Source: JAYVSZ01 sp043774925 (GTDB lineage: Bacteria; Pseudomonadota; Gammaproteobacteria; Burkholderiales; Methylophilaceae). From it: 64,000 bases of DNA. Of this stretch, positions 17,398 to 25,860 are shown piece after piece. Position numbers and translations under genes: made by a program. The DNA is taken from NCBI GenBank assembly GCA_043774925.1, contig JAYVSZ010000033.1, positions 1-64,000 of the forward strand, written 5' to 3'. The notes beneath the pieces are model-generated. The model had not been told where the DNA came from. It saw only the letters and a list, made by a program, of their open reading frames with translations, and did not search any database. Within the stretch, counting starts at the first letter, position 1, and each line of letters opens with the position of its first letter.

Positions 17398-18298
17398 CAG
17401 TGCCGCTGGTGGTGTCATTGGTGGCTGCAGCAAACGCAGCCGACGCAATCAGCGCGCCACCAATCCACTCGTTTAGCGCCATCACCTCACCCGCCAAATA
17501 ATACGAGGCGATGGCCGCCACTATCAGCTCGAACAAAAATATCACCGAAGCGGCGGTTGCCGTCATTTGCGTGACGCCGTACTGCACCAGCAATGTACCG
17601 AATACCAGCACGAGCGAAATCAGCATCATGATCAGCCAATGATTAGCCTTAAAAAAGCTTGGTGCAGGAAATGTGTCGCCTAAAAAAGGCATGCAAATCA
17701 ACGCCATAATAATCACGCCAAACCACACGGCGAACGATTTTGCAACAATTGTTAAATGCGCAGATTTACGTGTAATCACGTTAGAAAGCGCAAAACCAAT
17801 GCCAGAAGACAGCGCTAACCAATCCGATTTACTACTGGGGAAAATGCTGCCACTTTTAGCGTCATAAAGCATGATAAAAGCGCCAAGAAGCGCTAAAAAT
17901 ATGGCTGTCAGTCCTTTTGCATTTGTGCGCTCTTTAAGCCAAAAATGTGCCAAAATCAGCGTCCATAACGGTGACAGATAAAATAATAAAATCACGCGCA
18001 TCACTTGGCCATCTATCACCGCAATCACGTAGGCCAAATTGGTCCAACCCGCAATCAACGAAAGCCAAATAATACTTTTTGGTTGCGCCAGCAAGCCGCG
18101 CCAATGCTTGGCAAACAGTATGCAGGCAATGCCAGCAGCAATGGCATAAGTGTAAAAACTTGAGGCAACGCCAGAAACGCCCGCTTCTTGCATCAAGCGA
18201 TACGGATACCATACTACGCCCCAAAAACAGGCGCCAAAAAGCAGGCCAAATACCGCAAATGTGTTTTTATTATGGCTGTTGCTCACTATAATGCTCAC
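17390..18298 (-). CDS. EamA/DMT-family transporter
   Basis: A 302-residue membrane protein with ten predicted helices in two five-helix EamA repeats (ACFWGVVWYPYRLMQEAG near the start; the second repeat begins near residue 150). Members export amino acids or other metabolites; the substrate cannot be told. The ATG at 18298 is only 2 bp from the divergent dapC ATG. A GTG 15 bp further in (18283) may be the real start. Confidence 0.85.
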   Translation of the reverse strand: MSIIVSNSHNKNTFAVFGLLFGACFWGVVWYPYRLMQEAGVSGVASSFYTYAIAAGIACILFAKHWRGLLAQPKSIIWLSLIAGWTNLAYVIAVIDGQVMRVILLFYLSPLWTLILAHFWLKERTNAKGLTAIFLALLGAFIMLYDAKSGSIFPSSKSDWLALSSGIGFALSNVITRKSAHLTIVAKSFAVWFGVIIMALICMPFLGDTFPAPSFFKANHWLIMMLISLVLVFGTLLVQYGVTQMTATAASVIFLFELIVAAIASYYLAGEVMALNEWIGGALIASAAFAAATNDTTSGTAS

Positions 18299-18300
18299 TT

Positions 18301-19491
18301 ATGAATACAAATTCTATGAACCCAAATTTGGACCTGTTACAACCTTACCCATTTCAACGCCTGCGCGACTTGTTTGCTGGCACCACGCCCAACCCCGCCT
18401 ATTCTGCGATAAATCTGTCGATTGGCGAGCCTAAACACGCCACGCCACAGCTTATTAAAGACGCGCTGGTGAATAATTTAGCAGGTTTGGCCAATTATCC
18501 CACAACCATTGGCAGCGCGGCGCTACGCGAAGCGATTTCTGCTTGGATTACGCGGCGTTACAACATCGCAGCACCCAATCCAGAGCGCGCGATTTTGCCC
18601 GTCAATGGCAGCCGCGAGGCGCTGTTTGCTTTTGCGCAAGCGGTAATTGACGGCAGTAAACCGAATCAGATTGTGATTTCGCCAAACCCTTTCTACCAAA
18701 TATACGAAGGTGCAGCTTTTTTGGCGGGCGCAACACCCTACTTTTTAAATACCACGCCTGAAAATGATCACGCGATGGATTTTGAAAGCGTCCCTGAAGA
18801 TGTTTTAAATCGCACGCAGCTGGTTTATGTGTGCAGCCCGGGCAACCCATCTGGCAAGGTGATGAATCTTGAACAATGGAAAACGCTGTTTGCGCTTTCG
18901 GATAAATATGGTTTTGTGATTGCCGCAGATGAATGTTATTCCGAAATCTACTTTGATACGCCACCACTAGGTGCGCTGCAAGCCGCATCCCTATTGGCTC
19001 GCAGCCATACTAATTTAATTGTATTTGGCTCACTTTCCAAGCGCTCCAATGTACCTGGCATGCGCTCTGGCTTTGTTGCAGGCGATGAAAAAATCATTGA
19101 AAAGTTCACGTTGTACCGTACTTATCATGGCTGTGCCATGAGCCCCATGGTGCAAGCGGCCAGCGTTGCCGCGTGGAACGACGAAGCGCATGTGATAGAA
19201 AACCGCAGGCTTTATGCAGAAAAATTTAGCACTGTCACGCCTTTGCTGCAAACCAAGCTGGACGTCGCTTTTCCCGATGCAGCGTTTTATTTGTGGGCGC
19301 GCACTAAGGAAAGCGACACCAATTTTGCGCTAAAGCTTTACCGTGACTTCAATGTAACCGTGCTGCCAGGCAGCTATTTAGCGCGTGAGGCACATGGAGT
19401 AAACCCAGGTAAAAATTTCGTGCGTTTAGCGCTAGTAGCCAGCTTAGAAGAGTGCATCGAAGCCGCAAATAGAATCAATAAACTTGTTTAA
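18301..19491 (+). CDS. dapC: N-succinyldiaminopimelate aminotransferase
   Basis: This 396-residue fold-type I PLP aminotransferase has NPFYQIYEGAA, CSPGNPSGKV, ADECYSEIYFD and the PLP lysine in FGSLSKRSNVPGMRSGF. The opening LDLLQPYPFQRLRDLF and LSIGEPKH fit the betaproteobacterial DapC group of the lysine/diaminopimelate pathway. An in-frame ATG at 18316 is an alternative start. That start would leave room for a leader, because the divergent gene begins 2 bp upstream of 18301. Confidence 0.88.
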   Translation: MNTNSMNPNLDLLQPYPFQRLRDLFAGTTPNPAYSAINLSIGEPKHATPQLIKDALVNNLAGLANYPTTIGSAALREAISAWITRRYNIAAPNPERAILPVNGSREALFAFAQAVIDGSKPNQIVISPNPFYQIYEGAAFLAGATPYFLNTTPENDHAMDFESVPEDVLNRTQLVYVCSPGNPSGKVMNLEQWKTLFALSDKYGFVIAADECYSEIYFDTPPLGALQAASLLARSHTNLIVFGSLSKRSNVPGMRSGFVAGDEKIIEKFTLYRTYHGCAMSPMVQAASVAAWNDEAHVIENRRLYAEKFSTVTPLLQTKLDVAFPDAAFYLWARTKESDTNFALKLYRDFNVTVLPGSYLAREAHGVNPGKNFVRLALVASLEECIEAANRINKLV

Positions 19492-19537
19492 GTTAATATT
19501 CTAACTGATTGATTTTTAATTTTATTAGTTGAATATA

Positions 19538-20470
19538 TTATTGCTTCATATATTTGTTATTCAGCCTAATTGCTAGCGCACTCATGCCGATTAAAGCAAT
19601 CCCGATAATCACCAAGGCAATTGGCCAGCCAACAGTATTAGCAAAATGCTTGGCGGTAAACCAGCCGATATAGCCCAACATCGACAGCGTGCCGACTAGC
19701 AATAAAGTGCGGCTTCGCACATAAGTGCTCAAGAAAATGATCAGCGCGGATAAGCCTAAATAAAGCAGCTCAAATGGCGTATTTTTGACTGCATCGAACA
19801 CCGACCACAGCAATAATATCGCACCTACGAAGTACCAAAATGGTGCAATGGCGAGGTGTTTGGAGCGATTGAGCGCGTAAGCAATGCACAGTAACGAAGT
19901 GCCGACAATCAAGCCAATCAGCTTTTCGTTTAAATCCCAAACATCAAACAAATAGCCTAAGAAAATCATGCCGAAGAAAATGGCGCTAAAGGCAAGCACA
20001 GTGCGGCCTTTCGCCCAAAACGTCGCACCCTGTTGAATGAGCATATAACTGGCCATAAATAGAATACCGTGACGTACATCACCGCCAGATGAATACTCGT
20101 GCAGCATCACTAAAATGCCAGTTGGCTGCAGAAAAGATGAGATTAAAAACAGGGGTGTCGCGGCTTTTTCGTACTTGCTGTCGTGCAAGCAAGCCAAACC
20201 CATGAAAAACGCCACCAGCCCAGTGCCCAGCGTCACGATGACACGTGCTGCCGAGCCAAAATCGTCCCAATACATAGAGATAAATACGCCAATACCAGCG
20301 AACACAAAAATGCCGCCGATGTAGCCGAGCAATTTCGACAATACGCTTGAGGATGGCTTATTTGCTTGTTCTGCAGGCATTGCTAATGCAGCGGAAATCT
20401 CATCTAGCGTGATTTTATTAAGCCTTGCGAGCGAAACGATGTCTTGCAATGCTTCTTCTTTTTGCGACAT
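19538..20470 (-). CDS. DUF2157-type multispanning membrane protein
   Basis: A 310-residue protein with a soluble N-terminus (about 45 residues) followed by about nine hydrophobic helices. The sequence SKLLGYIGGIFVFAGIGVFI is characteristic of DUF2157 proteins. Function is unknown. It lies 25 bp downstream of another unknown membrane-anchored protein and converges on dapC across a 46-bp AT-rich gap that can form a weak hairpin. Confidence 0.75.
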   Translation of the reverse strand: MSQKEEALQDIVSLARLNKITLDEISAALAMPAEQANKPSSSVLSKLLGYIGGIFVFAGIGVFISMYWDDFGSAARVIVTLGTGLVAFFMGLACLHDSKYEKAATPLFLISSFLQPTGILVMLHEYSSGGDVRHGILFMASYMLIQQGATFWAKGRTVLAFSAIFFGMIFLGYLFDVWDLNEKLIGLIVGTSLLCIAYALNRSKHLAIAPFWYFVGAILLLWSVFDAVKNTPFELLYLGLSALIIFLSTYVRSRTLLLVGTLSMLGYIGWFTAKHFANTVGWPIALVIIGIALIGMSALAIRLNNKYMKQ

Positions 20471-20495
20471 GGCTAATCCCTTATTTTTTCACAAG

Positions 20496-21083
20496 CTACT
20501 TTTTAACAATCCAGCCCAAAAATTGCACATTGCTGTAATAATAATCGGGCTGCATATTCGGCATTTTGTAAGCCACCGCGCCCTTTTTTACCCTGTAACC
20601 ATTATTGCGATACCCGCCGCCAAATAAACCGCCCACCAGCCCACCATCGCCATAATTAGCACCTTCAAGCGTATAACCATCGGGCGAAACTGCGCTAGAA
20701 TCAATCATCAAATCTTTAGTTTCTTCGAGCACAACTTCACCATTACTGGCCGCCGCGCCAGTTTCCGCATTATTGATTGTAATCTCGCGCACGGTCTCAG
20801 TTTTGCCATCATAAGCCATCAGCTTGGTCGAACTACCATTATTATTTTTGTCATCTAGTTTTTTGGCAGAAACCATTATTTTTCTATCTTTTACTTTAAA
20901 ATCAAGTACATAATCTGGAGATTTTTGGTATTCATACTTCATGGTGCTAAATAACATTTCGTATTGCGGCGGCGTACCGAGCGATTTTGGCAATATCGAT
21001 GCAACAAAAAATAGTACGATTAACAGCAGCGGCAGAGTTAATCCAATCGCTAGCACCAAGTTTTCTTTTAACCAGTTTTTCAT
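20496..21083 (-). CDS. Unknown membrane-anchored protein, Gly/Tyr-rich C-terminus
   Basis: A 195-residue protein with one N-terminal transmembrane segment (residues about 10-31) and an extracytoplasmic domain. It ends with a Gly-rich stretch (GGLVGGLFGGGYRNNGYRVKKG) and a final tryptophan/lysine segment. I do not recognise a family. It is probably co-transcribed with the downstream DUF2157 gene, which often has such a companion; this is inference. Confidence 0.65.
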   Translation of the reverse strand: MKNWLKENLVLAIGLTLPLLLIVLFFVASILPKSLGTPPQYEMLFSTMKYEYQKSPDYVLDFKVKDRKIMVSAKKLDDKNNNGSSTKLMAYDGKTETVREITINNAETGAAASNGEVVLEETKDLMIDSSAVSPDGYTLEGANYGDGGLVGGLFGGGYRNNGYRVKKGAVAYKMPNMQPDYYYSNVQFLGWIVKK

Positions 21084-21106
21084 AAAACCCTTTCACTTAC
21101 ACCGTC

Positions 21107-21169
21107 ATTCCGGGCTTGACCCGGAATCCAGCGTCTTTAAAGTCACTAGATTCCGACTTCCGTCGGAAT
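21107..21169. repeat. Palindromic repeat of the ATTCCGGG-CTTGA-CCCGGAAT type
   Basis: Two perfect hairpins lie side by side: an 8-bp stem at 21107-21127 (loop CTTGA) and an 8-bp stem at 21150-21169 (loop TTCC). The outer arms are also related (CATTCCG and CGGAATG). This is a widespread bacterial extragenic palindrome. It lies between the promoter side of the unknown gene and the 3' end of miaA. Confidence 0.8.
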
Positions 21170-21175
21170 GATGAA

Positions 21176-22135
21176 CTAGAGAAACATTTTAATTCTCTGA
21201 AATACTACGCTATTTAGCTCAGGATTCAAACAATCCAGATCTACCGTGTCGTCCATGCCGCGCAGCCAAGTGAGCTGCCTTTTTGCCAATTGCCGCGTGG
21301 CAAAAATGCCTCTATCTCGCAATTCGACTAAATCATATTGCCCTGCGAGGTGCTCCAGTGCTTGTCGGTAGCCCACACAGCGCATGGATGTTGACTCTGG
21401 TGTAAGGCTTGGATATTTTGCTTTTAGCGCTTTCACCTCGTCCAAGAACCCAGCTTTTAACATGGCATCAAAGCGCATTGCAATGCGTTCATGCAGCACT
21501 TTGCGATCACTTGGTACTAAGGCGATTTTTAATATCTTGTAAGGCAAAACTTCATTTGTTTGCTCGGAAAAAAGTTGTGACATGGTTTTGCCTGTGATTG
21601 CATACACTTCTAACGCCCGTTGAATACGCTGCATATCATTAGGCATCAATCTGGAAGCGGTTTCCGGGTCAACACTCGCTAATTTTGCATGCATGGCTGG
21701 CCAACCGATTTGCGCGGCTTCTAGGTCTAATGCTGCGCGCACTTGCTGATTCGCCTCTGGCAAGCCGCTTAAACCACCTTCCAGCGCTTTAAAATACAAC
21801 ATGGTGCCACCCACCAACACAGGCACTTTGCCGCGCGCGGTAATCTCTGCCATCAAACGTAAAGCATCCGCTCTAAATTGTGCTGCGGAATACGCGCTGG
21901 TCGGGTCGATAACGTCGATTAAATGATGTGGCGCTTTGGCTAAAGTTTCCGCGTCTGGCTTGGCTGTGCCAATATTCATATCGCGAAACACCAGCGCAGA
22001 ATCCACGCTGATTAGTTCAACTGGCAACCGTGAAACAAGCGCAACAGCCGCGCCAGTCTTACCGCTAGCGGTGGGGCCCATGAGAAAGATTGCTTTAGAA
22101 TCAACTAAGGACACGATTCTAATCGCGACTCTCAT
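21176..22135 (-). CDS. miaA: tRNA dimethylallyltransferase (A37)
   Basis: MiaA transfers a dimethylallyl group to N6 of A37 in tRNAs that read UNN codons. The 319 residues show the P-loop GPTASGKTGAA, DSALVFRDMNIGTAKP, GGTMLYFKALEGGL and a C-terminal TRQLAKRQLTWLRG segment. I chose the ATG at 22135, which overlaps the upstream gene by 17 bp; a GTG at 22114 is also possible. The usual mutL-miaA adjacency is interrupted by the unrelated gene at 22119-22703. Confidence 0.95.
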   Translation of the reverse strand: MRVAIRIVSLVDSKAIFLMGPTASGKTGAAVALVSRLPVELISVDSALVFRDMNIGTAKPDAETLAKAPHHLIDVIDPTSAYSAAQFRADALRLMAEITARGKVPVLVGGTMLYFKALEGGLSGLPEANQQVRAALDLEAAQIGWPAMHAKLASVDPETASRLMPNDMQRIQRALEVYAITGKTMSQLFSEQTNEVLPYKILKIALVPSDRKVLHERIAMRFDAMLKAGFLDEVKALKAKYPSLTPESTSMRCVGYRQALEHLAGQYDLVELRDRGIFATRQLAKRQLTWLRGMDDTVDLDCLNPELNSVVFQRIKMFL

Positions 22136-22703
22136 GCGGAGTAGCGCTTGAGCTCCACATATCTCCAGAAATACCAAAGTTTTGCTCAGGTGTTAGTTTT
22201 TCACAAATTAGAGCAATCATCTTATTCACTGCTGCGATTGATTTTTTTGCGTTACCAAGAGTAGCTTCTTTTTCCAATCTAGATTTCGGAGCATCCCTAA
22301 ATTTTTGCGTCCTATGCTCTTGTTCTGATATCAACGCTTCGTGCAATATTGGTTCGGCTTTAGGATGGGCAATTCTGTTACGCATCTTTGAGAGCCATAG
22401 CACGCTGACCCATGGTGCTTTGCTATTGTCATAATTAATACTCAAGTGCTCACATATCAACCTAGTTTTTGCCATTGGATTACAGCTTTCAAAATCACTC
22501 CAATTTTGAATAACCTTTTCACCAACCGCATTACAAAAGGCTTCAATAGCTAATGAACTAAGAGTTATTGCTGAAAATTGACAATCGGCCCATCCTGGCT
22601 TCTTGGTTTCTGCTTCCAGAAGATTGTGTTTGGCTATTCTAAGCAATACATGGTGGGCAGAATAAAACCTCTCCGTTTTGATGCTGATTTTTTTTGGATT
22701 CAT
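22119..22703 (-). CDS. HEPN-like orphan protein inserted between mutL and miaA
   Basis: A 194-residue soluble, helix-rich protein that I cannot assign to a named family. It contains KMRNRIAHPKAE (R108-x4-H113), the arrangement of the catalytic R-x4-6-H motif of HEPN-domain RNases. The upstream helical region ALAIEAFCNAVGEK-like resembles the long first HEPN helices. The composition is more AT-rich and Lys/Asn/Ser-rich than the flanking housekeeping genes, which suggests later acquisition. The ATG at 22703 begins 4 bp after the mutL stop and has AGGT upstream; a TTG at 22706 is the longer alternative. No antitoxin-like partner (for example an MNT nucleotidyltransferase) is adjacent. A role in defence or RNA cleavage is inference. 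Confidence 0.6.
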   Translation of the reverse strand: MNPKKISIKTERFYSAHHVLLRIAKHNLLEAETKKPGWADCQFSAITLSSLAIEAFCNAVGEKVIQNWSDFESCNPMAKTRLICEHLSINYDNSKAPWVSVLWLSKMRNRIAHPKAEPILHEALISEQEHRTQKFRDAPKSRLEKEATLGNAKKSIAAVNKMIALICEKLTPEQNFGISGDMWSSSATPHESRD

Positions 22704-22706
22704 CAA

Positions 22707-24527
22707 TCATTTACCTCGCATAAACATCTTGTCTAAGTCACTCATACTCACCTGAAACCAAGTCGGGCGGCCGTGATTGCATTGCCCCGAACGTTCAGTC
22801 GCTTCCATATCGCGCAGCAGCGCGTTCATTTCAGGAATGGTGAGGCTACGATTGGCGCGAACGGCAGCATGGCACGCCATTGTGCCAAGCAGCTCGTTAC
22901 GGCGCTCGGTAAGCGCTCTACTAGCGCCGTATTCACGCAAATCGCGTAGCACATCGCGCGCCAAGGTTACGGCATCGGCATTTTGCAGCATGGTGGGCAC
23001 GGCGCGCACGGCCAGCGTGTTGGGCGAAAGCACGGCAATATCAAAGCCAAGTTGTTGCAAATTACCTGCTCCGCTCGCCAGCTCTTCATTGACGGTCGCC
23101 ACTTCCAGCCTATCGGCATTAAAGCTCACGGGCAGCAGCAAAGGCTGCATCGCCACTTGTTTGTTTTCTAGTGCGTTTTTGAGCTTTTCGTACATGATGC
23201 GCTCATGCGCGGCGTGCATATCGACGACGACCAAACCCGCCGCGTTTTGCGCCAGCACATACACGCCATGAATCTGCGCGACGGCGAAGCCAAGGGGAAA
23301 ATCTTGTGCTTCCCCGTTTTGGAACTCTTCTGCATAACAAACCGGACTGGCAAACTCTCGATTATCAATGCCGCCAGCAGGCGCATGGATATTGGCTCGC
23401 AGGGCATCGCTGCCAAATAGCGTTTGGTAAAAGCTTTGTGGCTGATTTGCAACCAAAGGCATTTGCGATTGGTAGGTGGGATAAGGATTAGAAAAAGGAT
23501 TGAATGCAGCTTGACTGGCGGTTGCGGCATTCGAAGCGCCTGTCGGCGTTGCTAGTGCTTTGTGCAGGCTGTGAAAAATAAAGCGATGAATCCCTTGGCC
23601 ATCGCGAAAGCGCACCTCGGTTTTGGCAGGGTGCACGTTGACGTCGACTAAAGTTGGGTCTAGCTCTAAAAACAACACAAAAGCTGGGTGGCGGTCGTGA
23701 TGCAGCACATCCTGATAGGCTTGACGAATGGCGTGCGCAATCAGTTTGTCGCGCACAAAACGCCCGTTCACATACACATATTGCGTATCGCGGCTATTGC
23801 GATTAAATGTCGGTTTGGCCGCCAAACCCCATAAGCGCAAGCCCGCGGCTTCTTCGTCCACACTAAAAGATTCTGCTGAAAATTCATCGCCCAAAACTTC
23901 GCTGAATCGTTTGCTTGGTTCGCTCACGGCATAGCGGCTAAGCGCTCTGCCATTGTGTTGCAGCGTAAATGCCACATCAGATCGCGATAACGCCGCGCGC
24001 GTAAAAGCCGCTTCACAATGCCCGAATTCTGTCGCTTCTTGCTTTAAAAATTTGCGCCGTGCGGGCGTGTTGAAATACAAATCATTCACTTCTACAATCG
24101 TGCCTGCATCCAAGGCGGCTGGCTCTATGGGCGCTATTTCACTGCCGTTTGAGGCAATGCGCCAAGCGTGTTTGGTTTCATTTGCGCGACTGGAAATACT
24201 AGTGCGCGAAACCGATGCGATACTTGCCAACGCTTCGCCACGAAAACCCAAACTGGCCACTGCTTCCAAATCTTCTAATGTGGCGATTTTGCTCGTCGCA
24301 TGACGCGTTAAGGCCAGTGCCAAATCCTCTTGCGCAATACCTGCGCCGTTGTCCGTGACTTTAAGTTGCTTAACGCCGCCTTGTATCAGCGACACTTGAA
24401 TATCACTACTATCCGCATCCAAGCTGTTTTCTAGCAACTCTTTAAGCGCAGAAGCTGGCCGCTCCACCACTTCACCAGCGGCGATTTGGCTAATGAGCTG
24501 ATCAGGAAGTAAGTGAATTTTCGCCAT
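22707..24527 (-). CDS. mutL: DNA mismatch repair protein MutL
   Basis: This 606-residue protein has a GHKL ATPase N-terminus (ELLENSLDADSS, DNGAGI, ATSKIATLEDLEAVASLGFRGEAL), a low-complexity linker (about 335-420) and a C-terminal dimerisation domain. The C-terminus carries DMHAAHERIMYE, matching the DQHA(x)2E(x)4E endonuclease motif of MutL proteins from bacteria without MutH. I start at 24527 (MAKIHLLPDQL), which matches the family; the frame opens 13 codons earlier. The linker carries a copy of a dispersed repeat (23381-23407). Confidence 0.96.
   Translation of the reverse strand: MAKIHLLPDQLISQIAAGEVVERPASALKELLENSLDADSSDIQVSLIQGGVKQLKVTDNGAGIAQEDLALALTRHATSKIATLEDLEAVASLGFRGEALASIASVSRTSISSRANETKHAWRIASNGSEIAPIEPAALDAGTIVEVNDLYFNTPARRKFLKQEATEFGHCEAAFTRAALSRSDVAFTLQHNGRALSRYAVSEPSKRFSEVLGDEFSAESFSVDEEAAGLRLWGLAAKPTFNRNSRDTQYVYVNGRFVRDKLIAHAIRQAYQDVLHHDRHPAFVLFLELDPTLVDVNVHPAKTEVRFRDGQGIHRFIFHSLHKALATPTGASNAATASQAAFNPFSNPYPTYQSQMPLVANQPQSFYQTLFGSDALRANIHAPAGGIDNREFASPVCYAEEFQNGEAQDFPLGFAVAQIHGVYVLAQNAAGLVVVDMHAAHERIMYEKLKNALENKQVAMQPLLLPVSFNADRLEVATVNEELASGAGNLQQLGFDIAVLSPNTLAVRAVPTMLQNADAVTLARDVLRDLREYGASRALTERRNELLGTMACHAAVRANRSLTIPEMNALLRDMEATERSGQCNHGRPTWFQVSMSDLDKMFMRGK
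23381..23407 (+). repeat. Dispersed GCATGGATATTGGCTC repeat inside the mutL linker
   Basis: GCGCATGGATATTGGCTCGC followed by AGGGCAT matches the intergenic copies at 45230 and 54497 almost base for base. On the mutL strand it encodes ALRANIHA, within the disordered linker between the two MutL domains, where an insertion would be tolerated. Confidence 0.7.
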
Positions 24528-24586
24528 GGTAATGTTAGCTATTTTACCTGACGGCTGCGTGTGCAAACGCGATGAGGCAATAAAAA

Positions 24587-25795
24587 TTACTCAGGTTTAA
24601 CGACTACTTTAACGCAGTTACGACCCGCCAGCTTGGCCTGATAGAGCGCTTTATCGGCGCGGTCTATCATTTTATCTGCGGTATCATCTTGTGCATATTG
24701 GGTGAGGCCAAATGACGCGGTGACGGAGATTTTAGTGCCTTCAAACGTATAAGTTTTTTTCTCAATAGCGCCGCGCAATCGCTCAACTAGCATTTCTGCT
24801 GAACTTAGTTCGGTCATCGGTAGCAGCATCAAAAATTCTTCACCACCGTAGCGCGCCACAATATCACCCTGCCGCAGCTCGCGCGTTAAAATTTGCGATG
24901 TTTCACGCAACACATCATCGCCAGCGGCATGGCCAAACTCGTCATTCACGCTTTTAAAATGGTCCACATCCATCATCGTTAGGCAAAAATTGAGCTGGTG
25001 ACGCCGAATTTCGGGCAGTTTTTCTTCGATACGCTCCAGCACATAGCGGCGGTTGTGCAAGCCTGTTAATTCGTCGTGCGAGGCCAGCAATTGCAGGCGT
25101 TTCTGCATGTGCTGCAGCTCAACATTGCGCTTCACAAAGTCTTGATTATTCGTTTCAATTTTGTCGTTAAGTAGGTGAAGCTCATCGATATAGCTTGCGT
25201 TTAAAAGCCTATTTTCTACTAGACTTAAAACAAAATCATAGTCTTTTTTACCATAAAACAAACTGGCGCTAACGATGCCAAGCAAAGCAAAAAACCACCA
25301 TAAAATAAAATCAATATGCTGTAAAAAGTGCCAAGTTGACATGAGGCTGGCGGCGCCAACAAAGTAAACCAAGCCCCGATATGACGCAGAAATGGCCGAA
25401 GCGGCAAAAGCGATAACGCAACCAACCACCGCAATCAGCCGAAAGTCTAAAGCCTCAGTATGTCCTTTATCTAAAAGAAAATAAAAGACTGAACCCCAAG
25501 ATAAGCCAGATAACACGTACAACAAATACCGTCTATCCCTGAAAAATCCGACTTGATACATGGGCAAATTGGGTGTGAAATGTAAGGAGGTGTAATAGCC
25601 GTATGCATTAATAGCAAAGATTATTGACAGCCAAATAACGATGTTTTTTGTAGCAACACTATTATAAAAACTGAGCGCAACGAATATGGCCAGCATAACA
25701 TTGGTGCAAGAAGCCACACGCGACTGTTGAAGATTGATATTCATCATCTCAAAATCAATTTCGTCTTGCATATTTTTTGTATCAGCACGCTGCAT
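24587..25795 (-). CDS. Membrane-bound diguanylate cyclase
   Basis: A 402-residue protein with an N-terminal membrane region of about six helices (residues 30-185), a coiled-coil linker (about 190-235) and a C-terminal GGDEF domain. The active site is RYGGEEF (near residue 315) and an inhibitory I-site RQGD lies five residues before it. It should therefore make c-di-GMP from GTP with product inhibition. DHFKSVNDEFGHAAGDDVLR and the GLTQYAQDD region are intact. The start is ATG at 25795; a GTG two codons earlier is possible. The signal sensed by the membrane region is unknown. Confidence 0.9.
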   Translation of the reverse strand: MQRADTKNMQDEIDFEMMNINLQQSRVASCTNVMLAIFVALSFYNSVATKNIVIWLSIIFAINAYGYYTSLHFTPNLPMYQVGFFRDRRYLLYVLSGLSWGSVFYFLLDKGHTEALDFRLIAVVGCVIAFAASAISASYRGLVYFVGAASLMSTWHFLQHIDFILWWFFALLGIVSASLFYGKKDYDFVLSLVENRLLNASYIDELHLLNDKIETNNQDFVKRNVELQHMQKRLQLLASHDELTGLHNRRYVLERIEEKLPEIRRHQLNFCLTMMDVDHFKSVNDEFGHAAGDDVLRETSQILTRELRQGDIVARYGGEEFLMLLPMTELSSAEMLVERLRGAIEKKTYTFEGTKISVTASFGLTQYAQDDTADKMIDRADKALYQAKLAGRNCVKVVVKPE

Positions 25796-25860
25796 AAGCA
25801 CCTATTATACAGTGACTTTATCAATCCAGATTGACCCAAGCAGGCTATCCTAAATTGGCT

